Positions 27,101 to 34,270 are shown, counted from the first letter of the stretch. The stretch: 64,000 nucleotides of DNA from Berghia stephanieae (GCA_034508935.3 CM067445.1:8120792-8184791), one strand, 5' to 3'. The notes: generated by a model from the sequence alone, not told the origin. A program made the numbers and translations.

Positions 27101-30100
27101 TTTTTTCACATTTACCAGTAATGAATTGCAATACTCTAGCTTTGAAAGTTCAAAGGAACTTATCAAAACTTCTGTTATTTTTGATGGGATAAGGTTTCTT
27201 ATTTCAAGGCACATTGTTTTTTATAATATGATTGACCTGACTGGACATTGAACGATCAGCGTCAACCAACACTCCAAGGTTTCTATACTTTTAGAAAAAG
27301 AAATCAAGTGGTCCCCATAAGAAAGCCCCGTAACATATGTCATTTTCAGGATATTTTGCCTACCCAGATTAAAATATCTGTCTTTTCATCATTCAACATT
27401 AGTTTGTTTCTGCTCATCCAATCTTTAACTTCATGTAAACAGGCCCCAAATCGTCCTATCAAATTTTCAATATCATCACAGGGAGGAGAACTAAATATTT
27501 GAGTATCATCTGCGTAAAATTGATATAAAAGATAAACTTTCTTAATGCCATCTACCTGTGTAATAATAAATATAATCTATCACAGATGTCTTTAATATCT
27601 TCCTCTGATTTGTCCTCATCTGCTTGTTGCAGCATCACACCGATAGCGTCATAGAGGTCATCAGATGTTTCAAACTCACCGGTGTCATCCTCAAGCATAC
27701 CTGAAATAGGAATTGGAGAGAACGATGAACAGATTAGAGATGTGTTGGCAATTGGTTTATATTGTTCTTGCAAGCAACGACTCTTTTTTGGGAGAGTCTT
27801 GCGAGTTTTGAATAGTTCGATTTGGTTTTCTGCAATGGCACAAATGAAATCTAGATGTCTCGTCTGACACAAAACGAGACCCAGATGTCTCGTTTTATGC
27901 GTGCATGCAGGTAAGTACAGAAAACCGCTTATCAGTCAGAAATAAAGGAAAGAGCAAAGTCGTGTAATCCTGTCTGACAGAGATTATGGGATATGACCTC
28001 TTATGTATTATTGTTTCCATAGCAGCACCTTCCTGTGGTGTTCCCTGTCCTAGTGCTAGTGCCTTGGGTTTTTTCTCTTAGCTTGAAGCATGTGCGGAAG
28101 GCCTCTGGGAGACCTTACGAAAACTTCTCGTGGAAGCATCTCTTATTAGTTTTTCACCGTTGGTCATTTGTCAGGCGTTGATTTATTCAATTTGTCAATA
28201 TAGAAGCATTTTTAAAATCTCTAAAATAAACCTTGATAGATAAGTGAAAGTTTAAAATTTCTTAATATGACCATTGTTTTCCTTCTCCAATGTAATTTTA
28301 GTAAAGGTCCTTGGGTGTTTGGTTTTCCTATTAGGGTCAGTTACAGTAGGTACTTTGGTAAAAAATTCAAATTAGACTGAGTTCAATCCTCCCCCCCCCC
28401 CCCCCCCCCCCTCTCTCTCTCTCTGTAATTTTCTCTTTTCTCTCTCTGTGACAATTTTTCTTCTGAGTATGTTTCTCTCTCTTTCTGTGTGTGTGTGCCA
28501 TTTTCTCTTTTCTCTCTCTGTGTATGTCTCTATCTCTCTCACACACACGCACACACATACATATACACTCATTGATATTAATATTAATGCTCTCGTTTTC
28601 TCTTTTTCTTAAATTTTCTTCTTTCTCTCTCATTGATTCCCTCTTTTAGGCCACGGACCGTGCCAGTTGGTAAATCATCAACTATCTACTTATTAATTGC
28701 CATTGACCGACGTCAATTAATATTTACTCTCAATCTCCCTCTGTCATAATTATTTTCTTTATTTCTCAGATTTTCTTTCTCTCGTATTTTCTCTTTTCTC
28801 TCTCATTTTCTCTTTTTGCCTCGGACTGAGCCAGTTGGTAAATTGTCAACACTTAACTGTTGCAGAGTATGGACTGTTGGTGATAAGTTAATAATAATAT
28901 TAATGGTACTCTCATTTTTTTCTTCTCTATATCCATCTCTGTTTCATTTACCAATGTTCTCCTTTTCCTCTTTCTCTCTCTCTCTCTCCGATATTTCCTC
29001 TTTGGTAAATCATCAACTAATTACAATCAACTCATGACTGTGCCAGTTGGTAAATCATCAACTAATTACAATCAACTGCCACATATTGATCCTGTTTTAC
29101 ATGAATTGTTCCTTATTATGACGATGTGCAGTATATTTTCCAAAGGAAATGCTACTTTTAAAAAATAATTTAGGACTTGGCAGGGATTTGACACTTCGTC
29201 CTGTTTTTTTTTTTGTTTTGATATGATTTTAACTCATCATTAATTCATGAAAAGACTTATAAAAATTAAAAACAAATGACAAATGCCAACGAGTGTACAT
29301 TCAATCCTTTCAACAACGACTGACAAGGAATGAATGACTGGAAGAAAGTGACAGGATTTGAGATTCGTATGCGCGAAAATCGAGGCTCAACTAAAATCAC
29401 CACATGCAGCTGAAGAGTTCCAATTTGATTCCTTGACAATTGATGAACCGTCAACTACCAAGGACTCACTCCTCCTTGGCAATTGAAATTAGGCAATTTG
29501 ATAACTCCAGTCCAGTGGCCTCACTGCAAGGTGAAACTCGTTTTTTGAAACTTTATTTTTGGCCCTTAACTATTTTGGTCACCATAGCGTTATTTATGAA
29601 CCTATGTGACTAATTTTGGTGTCATTTTAAAGGGCACAAAACAAGCTTTCTAACGGTGTATTTCAATCTTAATTCCTGATTGTATTTCTCAGAAAGCTAA
29701 TGAAGTAAAAATTTATTAATTTTTGAATTATAAGAACTTTTAAATTTATGGATACATTTTAATTATACTTGATACATCGATAGACAATTTCAATTAATTG
29801 AAGAATATCTCTGCCAAATTTATTAAAATTGATAAACTCGCTCACTATTGAGACCTGCCCACTGACAATTTGACTAAAAGCTCATGAGACCTATACACTG
29901 TGCCCACTAAAAGGCTATCTTCTGACTTGAGAGAAATCTCACACCACACTGACTCTTGTGCTGTTTGATTCTTGCTATCCAGCTTCACAGGTTGAGCACC
30001 ATGACTTTTCTTTACCCACACTGCAACACCCCTATGGCACTGGTCCTGACCCATATTGTGAAAACAATCACAGTGGAAGGATTGAACCAGTTGAACTGCA

Positions 30101-31457
30101 GCTACAGAGCTGCAGTTCAACTGGTTCAATCCTTCCACTGTGATTCTTTGGCAATGTCTCTGTAATACACACAATGTCTGCACCTTCATGCGCTATCACA
30201 CTTAAAAGTTCACTCCTTTTATTCATTACAGAGTCTGCATTTGTGTAAAAGCATTTTAAAGGTCCATTATGTACAGGTACTGTTTTATGACTAGAGACAC
30301 TCTGTACACTGTTTTTATGATTGGAGACGCTATGTACACTGGATTTATGACTTGATACACTATTTACACTGTTTTTATGACTAGAGATGCTATTTACATT
30401 GTTTTTTTGACTAGAGACCACATTTGGAGTTCGGAAACTGTGTATGGGCACCTTACTTTGAAAAAGATAAGAAGCTTATATAGAGAGTGTTCTTAGGCGA
30501 GCAACAAAGGTCGTTAGTGGACTCAAGGACTTGAGTTATGAACAGCGCCTGAAAAGAGTAGGATTGCCAAGTATGGCACTGTATGGTCTATCGGCGTTTG
30601 AGAGGTGATATGATTGAGACCTATAAGTTCACACATTGCTTGTACGCGACTCAGGATAGGCTGTTCACAGTAGACAAAAAATCAGTGACCAGGGGCCACT
30701 CATATAAACTTCTGAAACCTCGGGTTAAAACCACCCTTCGACAGAACTTTTTTTACACAGAGAGTAATTGAACGTTGGAACGCATTGCCAGCAAATGTCG
30801 TTGAAGCGCCGAGTGTCAATGCTTTCAAGAATAGATTAGATGCTGTGATGGAAAGTTATGTGCATAGTGTAGAAGTGCCTCCCACCCAAAATAGCTATGA
30901 TCAAAAGATCAGTAGAGAAAGTGTAGTGTAGGCTAGCCCCTGATCACAAGATCAGGTAGGGAAATGCATTAGATCAGTTGTGAACAAGACATTCAGTGAC
31001 TGGAAAGACTCGGCGACAGGCCAGTGGCCTAGTCAAGCGACGTCGATACCTTCTATTCTATTCTATTCTTAACTTTAAATTTAACCGCCCATATTATACT
31101 CAATTTCAATGTGGAGAACGCTCACTTCGGTGAAGACTTCTTTCACTTGTTCCTTCATTGTGAACAAGAAGTAAAAATTCGTTCAGGACAGACAGTAGTG
31201 CCGTCCAGAGTTAGATATCAGGAGTGAAGTGAAGTAGAGGCAGAGGCAGAGGGCCTTCGTTGTCTGCCATTAAAATGAAAATGCAAAAGAAAAAGGAATT
31301 GATAATTGAGTCGGTTGTAGGCGAGTAATACTCAACGTACTTATCTTAAGAATGTATTTGTGGTTTCTAAAATACATGACTTACTTCCAATGTAACTTGA
31401 AATTTCATCATCAATATTTGGAAATGTTTCCAAAATAAAATCTCTGTAAGGCGACAT
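2093..31457 (-). CDS. ABCF3: ABCF3, ATP-binding cassette subfamily F member 3 (19 coding exons)
   Basis: Cytosolic twin-ATPase ABC-F protein without membrane segments; family members act with ribosomes and in stress or antiviral responses. Coding exons, 5' to 3': 31385-31457, 27556-27700, 25804-25951, 24796-24887, 23919-24041, 22350-22453, 21131-21285, 19710-19856, 18183-18239, 17178-17200 (23 nt), 16194-16249, 14163-14363, 13193-13269, 7938-7982, 7082-7211, 4472-4652, 3214-3346, 2708-2795, 2093-2242. The product is about 709 aa, matching the length of human ABCF3 as I recall it. Domains: N-terminal acidic region, a linker containing [11 protein letters not shown], then ABC1 with Walker A GRNGLGKT (about 214-221), signature FSGGW (332-336) and LLLLDEP (352-358). 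ABC2 has GDNGAGKT (528-535), LSGGQ (614-618) and FILDEP (635-640). H-loops read VSHD in both domains. The start ATG at 31457 opens [13 protein letters not shown], the family N-terminus. Intron 6 uses a GC donor. Exons 6 and 7 each appear one base short (modulo 3) of an open frame, near 22411-22417 and 21185-21195. All other phases close, so sequencing error is likelier than decay. Confidence 0.93.
3630..3762. repeat. 44-bp minisatellite, three copies
   Basis: Three copies of a unit that begins GAATGGATAGGATACTACAG and ends TGTGTTCTACTT. The last two are nearly identical. It lies in an ABCF3 intron, between exons 16 and 17. Confidence 0.9.
3857..4470. repeat. 21-bp minisatellite abutting the ABCF3 exon 16 donor
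   Basis: About 28 copies of GGGTTACCTATAGCAGTAAAA. In the middle a 42-bp higher-order unit alternates GTTATCTATAGCTGTAAAAG with GCATTACCTATAGCAGTAAA. The array runs right up to the exon 16 donor at 4471. Read in the gene direction each unit contains ATAG-GTAACC, which resembles a 5' splice site. Two long overlapping frames are by-products of the 21-bp period. Confidence 0.95.
4747..4800 (-). repeat. Fragment of the 'GAAGGTTTTGAGCCC' dispersed repeat
   Basis: On the minus strand the block GGCTGAAAGAAGGTTTTGAG, then GTGTTTGGTATT, matches two plus-strand blocks at 58600-58672 and 59440-59515. This copy is decayed. Confidence 0.55.
5405..6415 (+). mobile_element. Decayed non-LTR retrotransposon (CR1/L2-like), RT to 3' end
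   Basis: Conceptual pieces include [18 protein letters not shown] (RT block with the PQGS motif), [29 protein letters not shown] and, near the end, [16 protein letters not shown]. The order and spacing fit the second half of a LINE ORF2. Many stops and shifts show it is old. The 3' end has TAAGCGCTTAGAACTT and AAAGCGCTATACTAAA, typical of L2-like tails. It lies inside an ABCF3 intron, antisense to the gene. Confidence 0.85.
6612..7058. repeat. 25-26-bp minisatellite next to ABCF3 exon 15
   Basis: About 17 copies of CCATTTGATGGGACAGCAAY followed by GTTAC. It ends 23 bp from the exon 15 donor. In the gene direction each unit carries GGGGTAAC, again donor-like. A looser array of GGGTTACTTTGYCTCAA lies just before it at 6430-6500. 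Confidence 0.95.
8143..8654 (-). mobile_element. SINE family B copy 1 (about 512 bp)
   Basis: The minus-strand element runs from CTCCCATAGTGGGCAGG (5') to a 3' domain ATATAACCT..GTGTTGCAAGCGCCG and an AAAACA-rich tail. Perfect 9-bp TSDs, CCAACAGCT, lie at 8134-8142 and 8655-8663. This full-length copy is the reference for the family. Confidence 0.85.
8717..8891 (+). mobile_element. SINE family D fragment
   Basis: Body and 3' end of the tRNA-Val-like SINE family D: CAGTGGTTGAGTAGATGGG, AGAAAGTACTTTGCAATAGA and GGCTCTGAAGGACGACTT. The tRNA-like head is missing. Confidence 0.75.
8908..9022 (-). mobile_element. SINE family C fragment (3' end)
   Basis: The minus strand ends with AAAGCGCTTTGAGCATG, then GGATATTGCGCTATATAAAG, the 3' end of family C. 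The copy stops before the tRNA-like head. Confidence 0.75.
9108..10740 (-). mobile_element. tRNA-headed 398-bp tandem repeat (family T), left half of inverted array
   Basis: About 4.1 head-to-tail units of 398 bp, nearly identical. In the sense (minus) direction each has a tRNA-like head with A box TAGCTCACACGG and B box GGTTCAAACCC, then an A/T-rich link and a body of about 300 bp. The array begins directly after a 16-bp TSD (9092-9107, CAAGGAAAAATTGCAA). It meets the oppositely oriented half at 10740. The repeated 79-, 103- and 120-codon frames are shadows of the unit and are not treated as genes. Confidence 0.9.
10741..12085 (+). mobile_element. tRNA-headed 398-bp tandem repeat (family T), right half of inverted array
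   Basis: About 3.4 units in the opposite orientation to the left half. They form arms of roughly 1.3 kb around an unpaired centre of about 75 bp. The junction cuts through the tRNA-like head. The right end is followed by the second copy of the 16-bp TSD at 12086-12101, so the whole 2978-bp inverted array behaves as one insertion. It lies in the 5.2-kb ABCF3 intron between exons 13 and 14. Confidence 0.9.
12331..12450. repeat. ATT/AAT microsatellite
   Basis: (ATT)n interrupted by TAAAATTTTATT blocks. An A-run follows at 12582-12612. Confidence 0.95.
12801..13000 (-). mobile_element. SINE family C copy with tRNA-like head
   Basis: The minus strand starts with a tRNA-like head: GCGGCTATGT, then a long D-to-T-arm stretch and box B GGGTTCGAGCC. 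The body follows as far as GGTTAGGCG..CC; the 3' tail is missing. Confidence 0.8.
13001..13112 (+). repeat. Duplicated 3' end of SINE family D
   Basis: Two tandem 55-bp copies of CTTAATACCATGGGCCTCAT followed by CTCTGAAGGACGACTTTGTG and TAAACAAATACA. The last part is the 3' end of family D. Confidence 0.8.
13379..14057 (-). mobile_element. SINE family C copy split by a MITE
   Basis: The two halves of a family C element (13379-13496 and 13894-14057) are separated by the 397-bp MITE at 13497-13893. Head, body and 3' end are all recognisable. Confidence 0.75.
13497..13893. mobile_element. MITE with terminal inverted repeats, nested in a SINE
   Basis: The ends GGGTGCGTTCCTGACATAAT and, reversed, GGGCGTCCTTGAGAAAATCA continue into a shared CAGTCGCATGGTGAAAA, about 37 bp in all. 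It has no coding capacity. A candidate 6-bp TSD ACAATT lies on both sides. The superfamily is not clear. Confidence 0.75.
14500..15385 (-). mobile_element. SINE family B copy 2, interrupted by family T
   Basis: A diverged family B copy whose two parts (14500-14799 and 15229-15385) join cleanly when the family T insertion is left out. It lacks the outermost 3' tail. Confidence 0.75.
14800..15228 (+). mobile_element. Older family T insertion, 1.08 units
   Basis: A diverged copy of the 398-bp family, 429 bp long: one whole unit plus a repeated start (GGCACTTTCCTATTCACTTC occurs at both ends in slightly different form). B box GGGTTCGAGCC and A box TAGCTCATATGG are kept. Perfect 9-bp TSDs, TTCCTCCTG, lie at 14791-14799 and 15229-15237. 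Confidence 0.85.
15929..16161. mobile_element. MITE family G copy 1 (233 bp)
   Basis: About 31-bp terminal inverted repeats start GTGACCCATCGTCTCAAA. Four-base AAAT lies on both sides. The copy at 32746-32981 has the same ends and interior. No transposase frame is present. It sits 33 bp from ABCF3 exon 11. Confidence 0.85.
16353..16685 (-). mobile_element. SINE family A copy 1 (333 bp)
   Basis: Full-length. The minus-strand 5' end is GCGGGTGGTTGGATGGGAGC and the 3' end is CAATTGTGTTGGAAGAGACC, then AAAGCAACAAACAAACA. Perfect 13-bp TSDs, GATCAGAGTCCTA, lie at 16340-16352 and 16686-16698. It is nearly identical to four other copies in the window, so insertion was recent. Confidence 0.9.
17299..17905. 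repeat. GTGGTGGTTGTAGTAGTAGT minisatellite
   Basis: An irregular array of units containing GTGGTGGTTGTAGTAGTAG and GTGGTAGGGATGATGATGT, with many small length variants. It lies in the ABCF3 intron before exon 9. Confidence 0.95.
18326..18612 (-). mobile_element. SINE family C copy, near full length
   Basis: It has the tRNA-like head (minus, TGCGACTATGTGGTTTAGTG), the body and the 3' end AAAGCACTTTGAGCATGG. It is more diverged than other copies. Confidence 0.75.
18817..19279 (-). mobile_element. SINE family B copy 3
   Basis: Runs from CTCCCATAGTGGTCAGG (minus 5') to the 3' domain CGCAAGCGCTGTAAAACCC. About 33 bp of similar but imperfect sequence (TCAGTTGCTTT..GATATCAAGA) flanks both sides and may be an aged target duplication. 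Confidence 0.75.
19385..19632 (-). mobile_element. tRNA-derived SINE family E
   Basis: The minus-strand head AGGGGCAGCGTGGCTCAGTG contains a perfect A box (TGGCTCAGTGG). Box B is GAGTTCAATCA. The 3' end CTTGGGATGAATAAAGGGAA followed by an AT-rich tail matches the 3' end of the LINE at 32368-33815. Confidence 0.8.
20588..20890. repeat. 60-bp minisatellite, five copies
   Basis: The unit contains ACGTGTGGCCAATGAAGGAA, CATTTGTGTATTTGCC and TTAACAATGCCATTAC. It lies in an ABCF3 intron. Confidence 0.9.
21440..21885. repeat. About 40-bp minisatellite, about 11 copies
   Basis: The unit contains CATTAAACTGTCAATCTTAA and AACGTTTGTATGATCATCAA, with indels. It lies between ABCF3 exons 6 and 7, the two exons with apparent frame breaks. 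Confidence 0.9.
22240..22331. repeat. 44-bp inverted duplication with a 4-nt loop
   Basis: Arms 22240-22283 and 22288-22331 match at 42 of 44 positions around the loop ACAT. It sits 18 bp below ABCF3 exon 6. Confidence 0.9.
22561..22775 (+). mobile_element. SINE family D fragment
   Basis: Headless body and 3' end: CAGTAGTGATTGGGTGGCTG, GGGAAGTACTCTAAGATAG and GAGGCTATGGCTCTGATGAC. Confidence 0.7.
22807..23410 (+). mobile_element. SINE family D copy split by a family A SINE
   Basis: The tRNA-like head TCTCAATAGCCTAGTTGGTA, the body and the 3' end are all present. The parts 22807-22972 and 23278-23410 are separated by the family A insertion. Confidence 0.8.
22973..23277 (-). mobile_element. 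SINE family A copy 2, 5'-truncated (305 bp)
   Basis: Lacks about 32 bp of the family 5' end. Perfect 12-bp TSDs, AAAGTACTTTGT, lie at 22961-22972 and 23278-23289. It is inserted in a family D SINE, so family A was active after this D copy arrived. Confidence 0.9.
24087..24145. repeat. TA microsatellite
   Basis: (TA)n with AATATAATAT interruptions, 45 bp from the ABCF3 exon 5 acceptor. Confidence 0.95.
24353..24505. mobile_element. MITE family H copy 1
   Basis: About 28-bp imperfect terminal inverted repeats: GTGCACTTATTTTCAGGTCT and, reversed, GTGCACAAATTGTCAGGTCT, both continuing GATARCC. The same ends occur at 63516-63674. Confidence 0.7.
24950..25692. repeat. 66-bp minisatellite, about 11 copies
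   Basis: The unit contains GTTCTACACAATATGGATGT, TTTCAAAGAAAGATATAATC and ATACTACTACTAGTTAAAGG. Copies are highly alike, so the array is young. It lies between ABCF3 exons 3 and 4. Confidence 0.95.
26590..27540 (-). mobile_element. LINE fragment (L2/CR1-like), RT C-terminus and 3' tail
   Basis: The minus strand encodes [19 protein letters not shown] (RT end), [11 protein letters not shown] and, near the end, [18 protein letters not shown] then [20 protein letters not shown]. The 3' tail TATAAAGCGCTATAAGTGCT runs into (ATT)n. It is decayed and lies in the ABCF3 intron between exons 2 and 3. Confidence 0.8.
27873..29829. other. ABCF3 intron 1 sequence without recognised genes
   Basis: Mostly unique, pyrimidine-rich at 28388-29000 with a C-run and CT repeats. 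A repeated GCCAGTTGGTAAATCATCAA occurs at 28660, near 28830 in variant form, and at 29040. Confidence 0.5.
28388..28425. repeat. Poly-C and CT microsatellite
   Basis: A C-run of more than 20 followed by (CT)n. The frames translated from it are artefacts. Confidence 0.95.
29830..30451 (-). mobile_element. CR1-like LINE fragment, apurinic endonuclease domain
   Basis: The minus strand encodes [19 protein letters not shown], then [13 protein letters not shown] (endonuclease N-terminal motif), and later [15 protein letters not shown] and [20 protein letters not shown]. Upstream the frame has degenerate SSHKNSV repeats (about 11 codons each). A perfect hairpin interrupts the domain at 30066-30145. 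Confidence 0.8.
30066..30145. repeat. Perfect 38-bp inverted duplication with a 4-nt loop
   Basis: Arms 30066-30103 and 30108-30145 are perfect complements around ACAG. One arm is normal LINE coding sequence, so the other is a templated reverse copy. Confidence 0.95.
30480..31078 (+). mobile_element. CR1-like LINE 3' end with (TATTC)n tail
   Basis: Encodes [39 protein letters not shown], then [19 protein letters not shown], the C-terminus of CR1-like ORF2. A 3' UTR follows and ends TTCTATTCTATTCTATTC, the short-repeat end typical of CR1. It is homologous to the C-terminus at 49683-49946. Confidence 0.85.
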
Positions 31458-31596
31458 GTTTGACGAACACAATTGGACTCTTGTTGGTTGAAAAATAATA
31501 TTACATAGAACAATACAACTAAAACTACGATACAAGGGGAAGAGTTCTACAAAAAATTAAATTTCTGCTCGGCGCTACATGCCCTTACAGAGAGAA

Positions 31597-31715
31597 CGTC
31601 ATCTTTCCGGTGAAGTGTCTCATATCCAGGTTTTGCGCATGCGTCTCTCGTCCTCACTTCCGGTGAAGTGTCTCATGCCGCTTTCAAGACAGCCCATCGC
31701 CATTTTAAAGTCTCC
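31597..31715 (-). promoter_or_regulatory. ABCF3 housekeeping promoter with ETS, NRF1 and YY1 motifs
   Basis: Upstream of the ABCF3 ATG there are two direct copies of TTCCGGTGAAGTGTCTCAT (from 31605 and 31658). The second contains a perfect ETS site, ACTTCCGG (31656-31663). An NRF1-like palindrome TGCGCATGCG lies at 31634-31643. A YY1-like AAAATGGCGA on the minus strand lies at 31698-31707. This motif set is known from TATA-less housekeeping promoters. The role is inferred from position and motifs. Confidence 0.6.
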
Positions 31716-31856
31716 AGTAACGACAAATTGTGCAACAGACGAATACAACACGTTATTCCAACTAACAATATTATACATTTCTAAACTATCTTCCACTTTA
31801 TATAAATTAGCAATAATGTTTTAATATTATAATTAATTTTATTTTCGTCTCTCGCT

Positions 31857-31974
31857 GTCTACGACCATACTACGTTGAAAATACCGGTTCTCGTCCGATC
31901 ACCGAAGTCAAGCAACGTCAGGCGTGGTTAGTACTTAGATGGGTGACCGCTTGGGAACCCCACGTGTTGTAGAC
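31857..31974 (+). rRNA. 5S ribosomal RNA gene
   Basis: A 118-nt sequence matches metazoan 5S rRNA from end to end. The two ends form helix I with nine consecutive pairs (GTCTACGAC with GTTGTAGAC, one G-U). The internal promoter is present: A box AAGCAACGTCAGG, the intermediate element TTAGATGG and C box GGGTGACCGCTTGGGAA. A T-run terminator (TTTT, then TTTTTT) follows within 12 nt, and an AT-rich TATA-like stretch precedes the gene. The CGTGG/CCACG stem is kept by paired changes. It is a single copy here, about 400 bp from the ABCF3 start and pointing away from it. It could be a dispersed functional 5S gene or a well-kept pseudogene. No SINE body follows it. Confidence 0.9.
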
Positions 31975-32102
31975 ATTTTAAGTTTTTTAAAAATCTATTT
32001 TACAATTTTGTTACATTTTTAACAATTTTTTTTTTTGAAATTGTTATTTAAATCTTTTTTCTTTTTAGTAGTCTAGTAGTAGTCGTAGTAGTGTCAATAG
32101 TA

Positions 32103-32123
32103 GGGGGGGGGGGGGGGGGGGGG
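32103..32123. repeat. Poly-G tract
   Basis: A run of about 20 G, a candidate G-quadruplex and a common site of length error. Confidence 0.9.
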
Positions 32124-32181
32124 TGAAAAAGGAGCGGCGGTCGAATCTTTGAGAAGGAAATACAAAAAGTACCGAACTGTC

Positions 32182-32224
32182 CTACTACTACTACTTCTAC
32201 TACTACTACTACTACTACTACTAC

Positions 32225-32295
<71 letters not shown>

Positions 32296-32367
32296 TATAC
32301 TTTATTCATCCAAAAAAATGGAAATTCGTTTACAGACGTGGCATGCATCAAAATGTATAAACACAAA
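32182..32367 (-). repeat. TAC/TAA microsatellite grown on a LINE/SINE 3' tail
   Basis: (CTA)n then (TAA)n to 32295. Next to it the minus strand reads TTTTGGATGAATAAAGTATA, the 3' tail also seen in SINE E and the LINE below. The array is therefore probably the expanded tail of an inserted copy. Confidence 0.75.
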
Positions 32368-32666
32368 GTTGAGAATCTATGGCGACAATGTAGGGTGCTC
32401 GAATTTCTTACGGAGAGAGCACAGTATGTTCAATTAGGACAAAACATATCTTCATGTATAACTACAAATACTGGTGCTCATCACGGTTGTGTATTGTCCC
32501 CTGTATTATTCACTATATATACACGAATGACTGTAGAAGTCAAAATCTGAGTGTAACTGTAATAAAGTTTGCAGATGACACCGCTCTTCAAGGCCTCATA
32601 ACAAATGGCAACGAAGTGGCTTATACTTAAAGACAAGAAATTGATAGATTTGTGTCTTAGTGTGAT

Positions 32667-32702
32667 CCTAGAAAGAGGAGCATTGGCTCTCCTCTTTCTA
32701 GG
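32667..32702. repeat. Hairpin insertion in LINE coding sequence
   Basis: Perfect 14-bp arms (CCTAGAAAGAGGAG at 32667-32680 and its complement at 32689-32702). TGTGAT is duplicated on both sides (32661-32666 and 32704-32709). It splits the codons for FVSWCDAHHL. Confidence 0.85.
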
Positions 32703-32745
32703 GTGTGATGCCCACCACCTCGAGCTTAACATAAGCAAGACAAAT

Positions 32746-32981
32746 GTGACCCATCGTCTCAAAACGGTATTATGTCAGAACGAACCAAATGCTTAAAAGC
32801 TGAATTAAATGTTAAACTGGTCAAAAATATAACTTGTTGGCATTAGCACTCTAAAATATGGTATCCATTCTCCTCAATAAAACATACAAACTCAACACAA
32901 AGTCTGATATTTCTGGCTATAAATTCAATTTTCAACATCTTAACCATCCCGACTTAATACCGTTTTGAGGCGAAGGGTCAC
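32746..32981. mobile_element. MITE family G copy 2 (236 bp) in a LINE
   Basis: Same terminal inverted repeats as the copy at 15929. Removing it together with one CAAAT/AAAT copy restores the LINE reading SKTNELMIDFR, which verifies its borders and a 4-5-bp TSD. Confidence 0.9.
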
Positions 32982-33981
32982 AAATGAACTAATGATTGAC
33001 TTTAGGAGAGTGAAGGAACCGATAGAACCGTTAAAATTAAAGGACCAATTCTTCCAGCGAGTTCCTCACTACATATACCTTGGTGTAGCGATTGATGTCA
33101 GGCTCTTACTTATTTTTTTATCAAACCTCTCTCAGTAGTTTAGAATAGATAAAACCCTCTGCACATAATTTTATAAAGCAGTAATCGAAAGTGTCTTGTC
33201 TTTTTGTATAACAGCTTGGGGAGGCAATTGTTTAGCAGTGGACAGGAACAAAATAAATTCAAATATTTAAAAATCCATTAAATGCTTTATAAACGATGTT
33301 GACGACGTAGATCTTTTATACTTATACGAGAAAGTTTGTATTAGTAAAATAACTAAAATATTCAATGACCAGCATCATCCACTAAGACCATCAGTTATTA
33401 TGTCAGGAAGGAGTAGTCGCCCTTTCTCTATTTCAACAGAGAGACACCGAAAATCTTTTCTGCCGTCCAGTATTAGGTTTTATAACAGGCAATAATCATT
33501 TTATATAATTAGTTCGCATTCTTACTTTCAAATAATGTAAATATTAATTTATTAATTTGTTTTGCAATCTTTTCAATTTTCAATTTATAGTCACAGTTTT
33601 AAATATTTTACAGTGTTAAAATTATTCATATAAAGCACGGCTCTGATACTGATTGTGGAACTCCTCCTTTAAAAAAAAATAAAATAAAAAAAAATATATA
33701 TATATATATATATTTCCATTATCTTTTTATCTTATTCTGTAAATTATAACACGTCTGTACAAAAAAAAAAAAAAATCCTTTTTGGGATGCAATAAAGTAT
33801 AATTATTATTATTACCATTTTTTTTGTTCACATTATCTTGGTAGGTACACTTTGAATGAAGTTGATGTCACTCAGCTCTTTGTATTTGGTTTTAGACCGA
33901 CAGTTGGGGGCTATTAAAAAATAAGTAGCAGAGCCATTAGGCCCATTTAGACTTTAGTAAAACATTATCATCATCCAACTA

Positions 33982-34270
33982 GGTGTCCTGATGGCTCAGT
34001 TAGTCGAGTACTTGCTTCACACGCAAAGAGACCAAGGTCGATCCCGGGTGAATTACAAAAAAAAATCTAATTCCCTCGCCCCACCCCCTTCCTGTCCACC
34101 CAGCAGTGATTGGGTAGCTGAGTCGTTAGATCTGGCAGAAAGTACTTTGTGATAAACTAGCGTCCTATCCAAAAAGTAGGAAGCAAGCGATTACTATTGT
34201 CCGTTTCACGCTATAGAAATCGGGATAAGCTCAGGCTCCATGAGCATTACGGCTCTGAAGGACTTTTAAA
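33982..34270 (+). mobile_element. SINE family D copy with tRNA-Val-like head
   Basis: The head GGCTCAGTTAGTCGAGTAC, the anticodon arm CTTGCTTCACACGCAAAG (loop TTCACAC, anticodon CAC, Val) and box B GGTCGATCCCG are present, followed by the family D body and 3' end CTCTGAAGGACTTTTAAAAT. The T-stem and acceptor do not close, so it is a SINE and not a tRNA gene. Confidence 0.85.

Larger units (their letters stand above)
32368..33815 (+). mobile_element. Non-LTR retrotransposon RT fragment (Rex1/L2-like) with nested MITE
   Basis: Encodes GAHHGCVLSPVLFTIYT, then VIKFADDTALQGLI with catalytic FADD, HHLELNISKT, ELMIDFRRVKEPIE, YIYLGVAID and FISTERHRKSFLPSSIRFYN. Frame breaks include a 36-bp hairpin and a MITE. 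The 3' end TTTTGGGATGCAATAAAGTA with (ATT)n matches SINE E. A TA repeat lies at 33695-33715. Confidence 0.85.

Noticed and set aside
33985-34050. A tRNA-Val gene
   Set aside because: The anticodon arm is convincing, but T and acceptor stems fail and a SINE body follows directly.
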